Shown here piece after piece: positions 1 through 7,663 of a stretch of 64,000 nucleotides of DNA; the first letter of the stretch is position 1, and each line of letters opens with the position of its first letter. Made by a program: the position numbers and the translations under genes. The notes beneath the pieces are model-generated. The model was given only the letters and a program-made list of their open reading frames with translations, was not told the DNA's origin and made no database searches. The stretch spans positions 930,001 through 994,000 of the forward strand of contig NZ_CP147012.1 in assembly GCF_037126285.1 (NCBI RefSeq). Reading direction: 5' to 3'. This stretch comes from Bernardetia sp. MNP-M8. Lineage in GTDB: Bacteria; Bacteroidota; Bacteroidia; Cytophagales; Bernardetiaceae.

Positions 1-770
1 CTTGTTTTCAAAACTTGATTTAATAAATAAAGAAAATCGCCTGTAATAGCAAAACCCCAAAAATTATGAACAAGTGGAAAAACTCCTGTCAGAAGTGCAG
101 GAAGCCATTGCTTTTTATAAAGCAAGAAGAAAAAATAAAGAGCTAAAAAGGGATAAAATTCTTGTCGGATAAAGACTATATAGGAAGCAGCCAAAGCAGC
201 AAACGCATATTTTTTATCTTCATTGAGATAAACAGCCAAAATCAAAATAAAGGCAGCTAGAAGTTCAGAGTAGTTACGAAAAGAAAGACCAATCCAAAAC
301 GGTTGAGTAAGCAAGAAAATAAGAGCCAAAGCAGGAATCTTGATATTGATTTTTTGAGCTAATTTGAAAGCAAAGAATCCAGAAAAAGCAGCCAAAAGAC
401 AATTAAAAAAAGTAACAAAATGAACACCCAAAAGGGAAGGCAAGGCATAAACGAGTTTAAACCCAGGTTTTTCCCAGTTGCTAAGAATTCGGTTTGGATT
501 AAACCAAAAACGCTTCATAGAAACATAATGAACAGCTTCATCTTGCTGATAAAATCCTTCTGAAACAAACGAAAAAGCAAAATACAGACATGCTGCAACA
601 AGCGTTAGAATAAGAGCTAGTTTTGTAGAAATGGGAGAAAAAAGAACATTACTATCATCTATTGTAGCTTCTGATTGTCTGTTTTGAGTTGTTTTTTTTG
701 AATTTAGATTTGAAACAGGTTGAGTTTCTTTATTAGAAATTATTTTTGCCTTAGATTTTTTCTTTGCCAT
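1..770 (-). CDS. Polytopic membrane protein, GT-C glycosyltransferase-like (partial)
   Basis: The frame runs off the left edge, so only the N-terminal ~256 residues are visible, starting at the ATG complementary to 768-770. The first ~45 residues are Lys/Ser/Gln-rich and probably cytoplasmic. A hydrophobic segment follows (about residues 48-68), then a loop containing DEAVHY, then several closely spaced hydrophobic segments. A D-E-x-x-H-Y motif in the first periplasmic loop is a known hallmark of membrane glycosyltransferases that use polyprenyl-phosphate sugars (GT-C, PMT/ArnT-like). The function is inferred from that motif and the topology; the substrate is unknown. It is transcribed divergently from the lipoprotein at 1035. 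Confidence 0.6.
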   Translation of the reverse strand, partial: MAKKKSKAKIISNKETQPVSNLNSKKTTQNRQSEATIDDSNVLFSPISTKLALILTLVAACLYFAFSFVSEGFYQQDEAVHYVSMKRFWFNPNRILSNWEKPGFKLVYALPSLLGVHFVTFFNCLLAAFSGFFAFKLAQKINIKIPALALIFLLTQPFWIGLSFRNYSELLAAFILILAVYLNEDKKYAFAALAASYIVFIRQEFYPFLALYFFFLLYKKQWLPALLTGVFPLVHNFWGFAITGDFLYLLNQVLKT

Positions 771-1034
771 TTTCTGCTAATTATTTTGTGATATACTTCT
801 TACAAAGGTCTGTATTCTGTTTCAAAATTACTATAAAAAATAACTTTAATTTTATTTTACATAAAAAAACACATCTTTAAAAATCAACACAAATCACTGA
901 ATTACAGCAACCTAAACTTACAAAAATATCATAAATTAAAGATTAATTAAAAAAATACTGAATCACTAAGCAGCATAATTATAGAAGGTTCACTCTTTAT
1001 AGATAGAACATCAAACCTTTTAATTTTTAAAATT

Positions 1035-2189
1035 ATGCAAACATTCAGAAAAATTCATTCAAAGCTCTCTTTAGTAGCTTTATTATTTTTAAGTATAACA
1101 CTTATCAGTTCTTGTGATACTTCTAAAGATGACATCTTACCAGAAGATAAACCTCAAAAAATTGATAAAGAGAAAAAAATCTATACAGGTTCAGACTTAT
1201 CTTCTTATACAGTAGATTTGCCTCGTGTTCTTGGTATATCTCAAGTAAGTGATTTAAAACTCACAACTCCTCCTAGTTTTGGTAGTGTCTCAATCATAAA
1301 AGAAGGCATTGTGTTATACAAAGCTAATGAGAGAAACAACCCTAGAAGTGACCAATTTGGCTACCAAATCAATGGACAAGACGGAATTCTCAAAATTGAA
1401 TATAATCCAGACTCTACTGGCTGTGAAACTAAATCAGATTATTATGTAATAACAGAAAATACATCTATCGATGCTTATTTTTTAAATAATGACTTTGAGT
1501 GCATGTATGATAGCTTGGGAGGAGATAGCAGTACTATACAAATCACATCTATTGAAGTAGATAACCAAGATTTACGCAATCCAAATCAAACAGTAGATTT
1601 TGTATTTTACTCTAGCAATAGATACTTAACCTATACACCTCCTACCAACTTTACAGGCTTTCAAGAGTGTTTATATACTGTTTATACAGATGATAATCGT
1701 GTATTCACAAGTACAATTACTTTTGAGGTAGTAGCAGATATAGATTCTACTGGAGGAGGAGATACAACTTGTATATTTCTTGCTGACGACATTTATAGTT
1801 TAGAAGATTTACCAAATTTTATAGCTCAAGATGCCGTTAATGCAATATACGTTAATGACTCTATAAATACTGATAGTACTACAATACAACCTCTTTACAA
1901 CACCTATTGGGTAGAAGACAGTCTTAATAATGAGTTTATAGAAGGGGAGTTATATGTTTATGTTCCTTATATAGAAAATGATTATTTATGTAATCCTTCT
2001 GAATGGGATTTGACAGTAGATTGGAATGGGATTGTAGGAGGAGTACAAATTTTTGAAGGTAATTATAACCCTGTATTTTTTGTACCTACACCTCCTTTAC
2101 AACAAACTTCTGAATTAAAGTTTTTCTATACATTTAGAAATCGAATAACTGGACAAGAACAGACAGCCGAAATCATTATTAGGCAGTAA
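1035..2189 (+). CDS. Putative lipoprotein with Ig/cadherin-like repeats
   Basis: This 384-residue protein has a signal peptide ending in a lipobox-like LISSC (Cys at about residue 27), so lipidation and export are expected. The mature part is Asp/Ser/Thr-rich and beta-strand rich. It contains a stretch resembling the bacterial cadherin-like/Big repeats (GYQINGQDG, then NYTPPTNFTG-like spacing around residues 195-215), and two regions each carry a few Cys residues. No catalytic motif is visible. It precedes the sigma/anti-sigma pair by 110 bp, with a hairpin between, so it is probably a separate transcript. A role as a surface or adhesive lipoprotein is inference. Confidence 0.6.
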   Translation: MQTFRKIHSKLSLVALLFLSITLISSCDTSKDDILPEDKPQKIDKEKKIYTGSDLSSYTVDLPRVLGISQVSDLKLTTPPSFGSVSIIKEGIVLYKANERNNPRSDQFGYQINGQDGILKIEYNPDSTGCETKSDYYVITENTSIDAYFLNNDFECMYDSLGGDSSTIQITSIEVDNQDLRNPNQTVDFVFYSSNRYLTYTPPTNFTGFQECLYTVYTDDNRVFTSTITFEVVADIDSTGGGDTTCIFLADDIYSLEDLPNFIAQDAVNAIYVNDSINTDSTTIQPLYNTYWVEDSLNNEFIEGELYVYVPYIENDYLCNPSEWDLTVDWNGIVGGVQIFEGNYNPVFFVPTPPLQQTSELKFFYTFRNRITGQEQTAEIIIRQ

Positions 2190-2210
2190 ATAAAATATTA
2201 TCTCAATCAA

Positions 2211-2235
2211 AACAGCATTACTTTGTAGTGCTGTT
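2211..2235 (+). terminator. Hairpin after the lipoprotein gene
   Basis: A 10-bp stem (AACAGCATTA with TAGTGCTGTT, one G-U pair) encloses a CTTTG loop 22 nt after the stop codon. No strong T-run follows, so terminator function is tentative. Confidence 0.45.
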
Positions 2236-2299
2236 ATTGTCGTTTGTAATGGTTTGATGTTCTAGCTTACCATTATATAGCAAATACTATTTAATATCT

Positions 2300-2848
2300 A
2301 TGTCAGAGAAAGAAATATTTTCAGGTTGTTTGAAAGGTTCTCGCCCTGCTCAAGAAGCTCTATATAGGCTTTATGCAGGAAAGGTCATGACAACTTGTAT
2401 GTGTTATGCTAAAAGCAGAGAAGAAGCAGAAGACATGTTACAAGAAGTTTTTTTAATCATTTTCAAGAAAATCAATCAAGTCAAAAAATTTGAAGCTCTT
2501 GGAGGTTGGATAAGGCAAGTAGCTGTACATAAAGCTATTGATATTTATCATAAACAAAAAAAGCATTTTGGACACCTCTCTAATGAAGCACTTATATATG
2601 AGTCTGACACACAAGATACTGTGCTTGATATGCTTTCTGCTGAAGAACTTATCAGCTTGATTAGAGAATTACCTCAAGGCTATCAAATAGTGTTCAATTT
2701 GTATATCATAGAAGGATACAAACATGAAGATATTGCCAAATTATTAGGCATATCAGAAAGCACTTCACGTTCACAGCTTACAAAAGCCAAACAAACATTA
2801 CGAAAAATGTTGGCAACCAACTATAAAATCACTCAATATATACGCTAA
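2300..2848 (+). CDS. ECF-type RNA polymerase sigma factor
   Basis: A 182-residue sigma-70 family protein with only regions 2 and 4. Region 2 lies at about residues 10-80 (AEDMLQEVFLIIFKKI, then GGWIRQVAVHKAIDIYHK). Region 4 lies at about 120-172, with the helix-turn-helix GYKHEDIAKLLGISESTSRS. This is the usual architecture of an extracytoplasmic-function sigma factor, which recruits RNA polymerase to a small regulon. The next gene starts 15 bp downstream and encodes a protein with one membrane helix, the standard position for the cognate anti-sigma factor. Target promoters cannot be read from the sequence. Confidence 0.9.
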   Translation: MSEKEIFSGCLKGSRPAQEALYRLYAGKVMTTCMCYAKSREEAEDMLQEVFLIIFKKINQVKKFEALGGWIRQVAVHKAIDIYHKQKKHFGHLSNEALIYESDTQDTVLDMLSAEELISLIRELPQGYQIVFNLYIIEGYKHEDIAKLLGISESTSRSQLTKAKQTLRKMLATNYKITQYIR

Positions 2849-2863
2849 AAACATTTTTGTTTT

Positions 2864-4327
2864 ATGGACAACAATATACACAACTCTCAAAATGATTCTG
2901 AATGGAAAAATAGCTTTTCCAAACTCAATGAATGGGAATCTCTACCTCCTCTTGATGGCTGGGACAAAATTTCGGAGCAGCTAGATAAACCGTCAAGACC
3001 AAAATTTCTCTACTGGTTTTTAGCTTTAGGTTTGATTGTAGTTTCAAGTATTGGCATTGGATTTTATTTTATTTCATCTGAAAATAATATATCTTCTTCT
3101 GACTTTGCTTTCAATACTCCCAACCAAACAGTAGAAAAAGAAACAAACAAAATTTCTGACATAGAAAAATCAGATACTAATTTCCCCACAGAAAACTCAA
3201 TCATTCAGTCTGATATAAATAAAAATATAAAATCTAATTTATCAGAAAATCAGATTAATAATTCTATATCTGATACAAAAAAGTCATTATCAAATGAAAC
3301 TGCTTCATCTAAAGTTATTACAAAGTCTTCTCGCTTTTCTCAAAAAGCAACTACAAAAGAAAAAGTCAATAATAATATTGCTTTGACAACTGACTTAAAT
3401 GATGATGATGAAAATAACGAGGTAGTAAACATAACGCAAGAAAATTCGCAAGAAACACAAGCAGAAATAACTGCTGTTACTCAAGAGGATAAAAAAATGA
3501 TATTTGTATTAGAAGAAAAGTCTCTTGGAGAAATCAAAATAAATGCAGACCCATTTTTTGAAATGCAAATAGACTCTATCAAAATTGTCTCAAATGATAA
3601 TAAAAAAGATAGTTTGAACAAAGAATCAAATATGGTTTCAAAATGGAAAATTGCGTCTTATACAGGTTTCGGACTGACGTACAAACATTTTACAGCAAAT
3701 CCAAATGACAAACATTACGTAAGAATGCTTAATGAAAAACAAACTATCAGTGAGCGTCAGAGTCTTACATTTGGTTTTATGGCAGAAAGAAAATTATCTC
3801 AAAAATGGAATTTACATAATGATATAGGTATTTTGAAATGGAAAAATACAGTTAAACATCAATTTGGAGGAAATTATTATTCTCCACCAACTAACTATAT
3901 AGCCACCAAAATTTCTACAAATCATGTATCTATACAGCCTATTTATGGAAATAGAGATAGCCTACAAACACAAACTATAAATTATGAAAGCACTTATTTT
4001 AAAGTAGATTTAGGAATCTCTTATTCTTTGTTCCAATCTAAAAAATGGAAACATCAAATAGGAGTAAAAACAGGGCTTTTGTTACTTACAAATGAAACTA
4101 CCAATTATGAGATTTATGAAAATACAGCTCAATTTCCAAGTGCAAAACAGATAATTCCATTCTTTGCAGGTTTCCATCAAAGTCATTATCAACTAACTAA
4201 TCATTGGGGGATTTTTGGCGAAAGCTCATTGAAATATTTGCCTAACTCAGTTGGAGATAAAAATACAATTTGGCAAATGCGTTTTTATCAAATAAATCTG
4301 CATCTAGGAGTTTCTTATAAATTCTGA
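2864..4327 (+). CDS. Probable anti-sigma factor with C-terminal outer-membrane barrel-like domain
   Basis: In this 487-residue protein the first ~45 residues are soluble and rich in Trp/Leu (SKLNEWESLPPLDGW). One membrane helix follows at about 48-70, then ~180 residues of low-complexity Ser/Thr/Asn/Lys linker. The C-terminal ~220 residues show alternating polar/aromatic beta-strands and end in Tyr-Lys-Phe, as outer-membrane barrels do. Position 15 bp behind the ECF sigma gene suggests the N-terminus binds that sigma factor. If the barrel is real, one chain would span the inner membrane, the periplasm and the outer membrane. I see no HHCC zinc anti-sigma motif. The anti-sigma role is inferred from context. 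Confidence 0.6.
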   Translation: MDNNIHNSQNDSEWKNSFSKLNEWESLPPLDGWDKISEQLDKPSRPKFLYWFLALGLIVVSSIGIGFYFISSENNISSSDFAFNTPNQTVEKETNKISDIEKSDTNFPTENSIIQSDINKNIKSNLSENQINNSISDTKKSLSNETASSKVITKSSRFSQKATTKEKVNNNIALTTDLNDDDENNEVVNITQENSQETQAEITAVTQEDKKMIFVLEEKSLGEIKINADPFFEMQIDSIKIVSNDNKKDSLNKESNMVSKWKIASYTGFGLTYKHFTANPNDKHYVRMLNEKQTISERQSLTFGFMAERKLSQKWNLHNDIGILKWKNTVKHQFGGNYYSPPTNYIATKISTNHVSIQPIYGNRDSLQTQTINYESTYFKVDLGISYSLFQSKKWKHQIGVKTGLLLLTNETTNYEIYENTAQFPSAKQIIPFFAGFHQSHYQLTNHWGIFGESSLKYLPNSVGDKNTIWQMRFYQINLHLGVSYKF

Positions 4328-4351
4328 TAGTCGTGACAACGGCTATAACCT

Positions 4352-4377
4352 GCCCTTGTTGGTCTCCCACAACAACA
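4352..4377 (+). repeat. Dispersed GTTGTTGG hairpin, copy 1
   Basis: TTGTTG and CAACAA arms separated by GTCTCCCA, preceded by TGCCC. It lies 24 nt after the upstream stop codon, in the same sense as that gene, and is a divergent member of the family described at 17986. Confidence 0.5.
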
Positions 4378-4418
4378 GAGTGCAAAAATTGTCAGAGAAA
4401 CTTTAAAAACTCACCATA

Positions 4419-4452
4419 AAAAAAGCCTTTTTCGTTTGAAAAAGGCTTTTTT
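4419..4452. terminator. Bidirectional rho-independent terminator
   Basis: A 15-bp perfect stem (4419-4433 with 4438-4452) with a GTTT loop. It has an A-run on its left and a T-run on its right, and lies between convergent genes. Confidence 0.85.
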
Positions 4453-4499
4453 AGTCTAAAATCTAAATGAGAGGGGGCTTTCTAACAAGATTTATTTTT

Positions 4500-4913
4500 T
4501 TATTCTCTGCTAAAGTCTAATGTATCAATTCTATAACCATTAGCTGTTGATTTAACCAAAATATAAACTCTAAATGTATTTCCATTTGTTGCTGTATATT
4601 TTCCTATTACATATTTTAGTCCTTCTTTTGAAGCTCCTTTATGAATATATTCAAATTGTTTGGCTGGATTTTTTGTAAAGAAATCTTTCAATACAAACTC
4701 AGCTTGAGACTGACTGTATGTAGCTTTTTGGTCACCAAGTCCTATTTCGATAGCCTCATGGCAAAGTTTTACTAATTCTTTAGTTGAGCCTGCACCAATA
4801 GCCGTTTTGGCTGTATTTATGACTTCATCTTCTGTTTGTGCAAAAGTTGGAGAAGCTGAAAAAACTCCCCAAACCAATCCAAAAGTTATCCAAAGAAAAA
4901 ATAATGATTTCAT
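4500..4913 (-). CDS. DUF4783 family exported protein
   Basis: This 137-residue protein has a clear signal peptide (hydrophobic core, cleavage near ASPTFAQ at about residue 26). The remainder is a small alpha+beta fold with an N-terminal helix (EVINTAKTAIGAG) and a C-terminal sheet (FRVYILVKSTANGYRIDTLDF). Length, the FFTKNPAKQFEYIHKGAS-like core and the ending in DF match the Bacteroidota family DUF4783, a small periplasmic NTF2-like protein of unknown function. It is monocistronic, with a promoter-like element 79 nt upstream and a terminator downstream. Confidence 0.75.
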   Translation of the reverse strand: MKSLFFLWITFGLVWGVFSASPTFAQTEDEVINTAKTAIGAGSTKELVKLCHEAIEIGLGDQKATYSQSQAEFVLKDFFTKNPAKQFEYIHKGASKEGLKYVIGKYTATNGNTFRVYILVKSTANGYRIDTLDFSRE

Positions 4914-5336
4914 AATTGTAAATGTTTTGTAGAGTTTTTTGATAGAATAGTTTGTATAATTATTTTAAGTTCTTTTTTTGTGTAAGAGTTACAAAGATAC
5001 TATTTATAAATTCTAATGTAATAATTGTTTTTTTGAGTAGAAAGAGAGAAGTAACCTAACTATTCTACTCTTAATACAAAGATTTGCCAAAATAGTGCCA
5101 ACAAAAAGAATATCTTATATTCTTACTATTTATTCCTACTTCCATAAAAAGTATTTCTGCTTTACCATATATTTATTTTTTAGTTAAAAAACAACATTTC
5201 ATTTTTAACGCCTTTTATTAGTTTATTGTTCTTGTATAAGTCTAAGTTTTGTGTAAATTAGCCACTTCAAAATCCTATTATTTTTTTTAGATATTCAGAA
5301 AGTCTATATTATTTTTCCAATTTACTTATTGCCATT
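4914..5336. other. Divergent intergenic region
   Basis: AT-rich spacer between the DUF4783 gene and the HlyD-type gene. Apart from the promoter-like element at 4992-4999 I see no ORF with coding character and no RNA structure. Confidence 0.5.
4992..4999 (-). promoter_or_regulatory. Bacteroidota -7 element upstream of the DUF4783 gene
   Basis: On the minus strand this reads TATCTTTG, matching the Bacteroidota consensus TAnnTTTG. I did not find a convincing -33 element. Confidence 0.45.
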
Positions 5337-6527
5337 ATGAAAAAAATCTCTATTGCTTTGTTTGCTCTTGTATTGATAGCTATGGGTGTTTTTGTTGTTT
5401 ATTATTTTATCAATCAAGAAGAAGATGTACAAGAAGATGTAGAATTAGTTTCTCCAAAGATGGATTCGATTATCAAAAAAACAGTGGCTACAGGCGCAAT
5501 TGTACCACTTAAAGAAGTAGCTGTAAAACCTGCCGTTTCTGGAATTATAGACAAATTATTTTTTGAAGCAGGGCAAGAAGTAAAAGTAGGTGATGTAATT
5601 GCTAAAATAAAAGTAATTCCAAACATGACTAATCTTACCAATGTTCAGAATAATTTGGAACAAGCTCGGCTTACTTTGGATATGCGTGAGCGTGAAATGA
5701 AAAGACAAAAGCAGCTTTTTGATGATGGTGTAATTGCAGAACGTGAATACATGAGTGCAAAAGATGATTATGATTTGGCAAAAAATCAAGTAAGCGCAGC
5801 TTCTGAAAGTTTGATTATTGTCAGAGAAGGAACTTCTAGCCGTTCTTCTAGCACTACAACACTCGTAAAAGCAACTACAAGTGGAATTATTTTAGATGTT
5901 CCTGTAAAAGAAGGCGCAAATGTAATTGAAAGTAATACTTTTAACGAAGGAACAACAATTGCAACAATTGCAGATTTGACTGATATGATTTTTGAAGGAA
6001 AAGTAGATGAAGCTGAAGTAGGAAAGCTCAAAAAAGGAATGGATTTGGTCTTGACAATTGGGGCGATAGACAATGAGAAATTTGATGCAAAACTAGATTT
6101 TATTGCACCAAAAGGTATAGAAGAAGAGGGCGCAATCAAGTTTCCTATAAAAGCAGATGTTCAGCTCAAAGAAAATCAATTTGTACGTGCAGGATATAGT
6201 GCAAATGCTGATATTGTTTTAGAAAGAAAAGATAATGTTTTGGTTATTGAAGAAGCATGGTTACAGTCGGCTGAAAAAAATAAAGAAAAAGAAGAAAGCA
6301 AAAATAAAGCGAATGGCAAAAAGTCTGATAAAAAAGAGGTAAAACAAGATTCTACTAAAACAGAAAGCAAATCTTCAAAGCCAAAATCAGATGCACTTTA
6401 TGTAGAAATTCAGACAGGTGACAATGTTTTTGAGAAACGTTATCTAACTTTAGGACTTTCTGACGGAATAAATATTGAGGTTTTGAAAGGACTTAAACTA
6501 GAAGATAAGATTAAAAAGCCAAATTAA
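5337..6527 (+). CDS. HlyD/RND-type periplasmic adaptor protein
   Basis: A 396-residue membrane-fusion protein. It has an N-terminal membrane anchor (residues ~5-25), a lipoyl/barrel-sandwich half motif (VKPAVSGIIDKLFFEAGQ), a coiled-coil hairpin (about 105-165) and a second lipoyl half (TTSGIILDVPVKEG). A beta-barrel domain follows. Such adaptors bridge an inner-membrane pump to an outer-membrane channel. A Lys/Glu/Ser-rich insertion (about residues 311-352) interrupts the membrane-proximal domain, just before VEIQTGDNVFEKRYLTLG. No pump or TolC-like gene is adjacent, because the next gene is nadK, so the partner must be encoded elsewhere. Confidence 0.85.
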   Translation: MKKISIALFALVLIAMGVFVVYYFINQEEDVQEDVELVSPKMDSIIKKTVATGAIVPLKEVAVKPAVSGIIDKLFFEAGQEVKVGDVIAKIKVIPNMTNLTNVQNNLEQARLTLDMREREMKRQKQLFDDGVIAEREYMSAKDDYDLAKNQVSAASESLIIVREGTSSRSSSTTTLVKATTSGIILDVPVKEGANVIESNTFNEGTTIATIADLTDMIFEGKVDEAEVGKLKKGMDLVLTIGAIDNEKFDAKLDFIAPKGIEEEGAIKFPIKADVQLKENQFVRAGYSANADIVLERKDNVLVIEEAWLQSAEKNKEKEESKNKANGKKSDKKEVKQDSTKTESKSSKPKSDALYVEIQTGDNVFEKRYLTLGLSDGINIEVLKGLKLEDKIKKPN

Positions 6528-6685
6528 TTTTAAGAAAAATAGATTTTTTACCTACTTCTATTTTTGTAGTTAATGATTAACCATTTTTTTATAGTAATTT
6601 GGTGCTTTAATGGTTTTTTGAGAGTGTTATCACAAATACTCAACAATTCTTTTTTATTTTGTACTTTTTATTTTGACTTTTTATT

Positions 6686-7579
6686 TTGAAGAGAGTAGCC
6701 ATACACAGTAAAGACATTGCAGAGAGTAAACTTTTTTTTGTAAAACAAATTTTTACAGAATTAGAAAACTATGGAGTAGAGATTGTCATTTCAAAAGATT
6801 TTGATAGGCTACTTCATTCTATTAATTTCCGTCCCAATATTGTCGGTACTTTTTCAGCTCCTCATCACCTTTCTGGTGTAGATTTAATGCTAAGTGTGGG
6901 TGGTGACGGTACTTTTTTGGAAGCTGCCACTATCGTACAACATCAAAATGTTCCCATTTTAGGAATAAATACAGGACGTTTGGGATTTTTGGCAACGACT
7001 TCAAAAGAGCAAATTCATAGTGCATTAGAAAGCCTAATAGCAGGACATTATACACTAGATGAACGCATTTTATTAGAATTAGAAGCTGACCGAGATTTAT
7101 TTAAAGGTGTAAATATTGCTCTTAATGAATTTGCAATTATGAAGCGAGATTCTTCCTCTATGATTGTAGTTCATACATATATTGATGGCGAATATCTGAA
7201 CTCTTATTGGGCAGATGGTTTGATTGTCGCTACACCTACTGGTTCGACAGGATATTCTTTGAGTGTTGGAGGCCCTGTGGTTGTTCCTCAATCCAATAAT
7301 TTTGTAATTGCTCCTGTTAGTCCTCATAATTTGAATGTACGTCCTCTGATTGTTCCAACAGAAAGTGTAATTGCTTTTGAAATAGAAGGACGCAGCAAAA
7401 ACTTTTTGGTTTCTTTAGATTCTCGTTCAAGAAAAGTAGATAATACAATCCAAATGGCTGTCCGAAAATGCAATTATACATGCAAGATGATTCGTTTGGA
7501 TGGTGATAGTTTCCTCAAAACACTTCGTGAAAAACTCAACTGGGGAATGGATATTCGAAATTATTTGAATCGATATTAA
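6686..7579 (+). CDS. nadK: NAD kinase
   Basis: This 297-residue enzyme phosphorylates NAD to NADP in the cytosol. It shows the GGDGTFLEA motif (residues 72-80) with the catalytic Asp, followed by GINTGRLGFLA. The NE motif lies in ALNEFAIMK, and the Gly-rich TPTGSTGYSLSVGGP segment is present. The start appears to be a TTG at 6686: it gives the normal N-terminus (KRVAIHSK) and no in-frame ATG lies close upstream. It is followed convergently by the type ISP-like gene, with a dispersed hairpin between. Confidence 0.95.
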   Translation: MKRVAIHSKDIAESKLFFVKQIFTELENYGVEIVISKDFDRLLHSINFRPNIVGTFSAPHHLSGVDLMLSVGGDGTFLEAATIVQHQNVPILGINTGRLGFLATTSKEQIHSALESLIAGHYTLDERILLELEADRDLFKGVNIALNEFAIMKRDSSSMIVVHTYIDGEYLNSYWADGLIVATPTGSTGYSLSVGGPVVVPQSNNFVIAPVSPHNLNVRPLIVPTESVIAFEIEGRSKNFLVSLDSRSRKVDNTIQMAVRKCNYTCKMIRLDGDSFLKTLREKLNWGMDIRNYLNRY

Positions 7580-7613
7580 GAGAAATGATGAATTATAAAT
7601 GTAAATCCCTCCC

Positions 7614-7637
7614 TGCCGTTGTCGGTGTCTCACCGAC
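7614..7637 (+). repeat. Dispersed GTTGTTGG hairpin, copy 2
   Basis: Reads TGCCGTTGTCGGTG, TCT, CACCGAC, with GTCGGTG pairing to CACCGAC. It lies 34 nt after the nadK stop, in nadK sense, and could act as a 3' stem-loop. The overlapping 69-codon frame at 7585 has no coding character. Confidence 0.6.
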
Positions 7638-7663
7638 TACCTACAAACAACCAACTGCAATAT

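Noticed and set aside
5337-7579. HlyD adaptor and nadK as a MacAB-type export operon
   Set aside because: No ABC or RND pump gene is present and nadK is a housekeeping gene 158 bp away.
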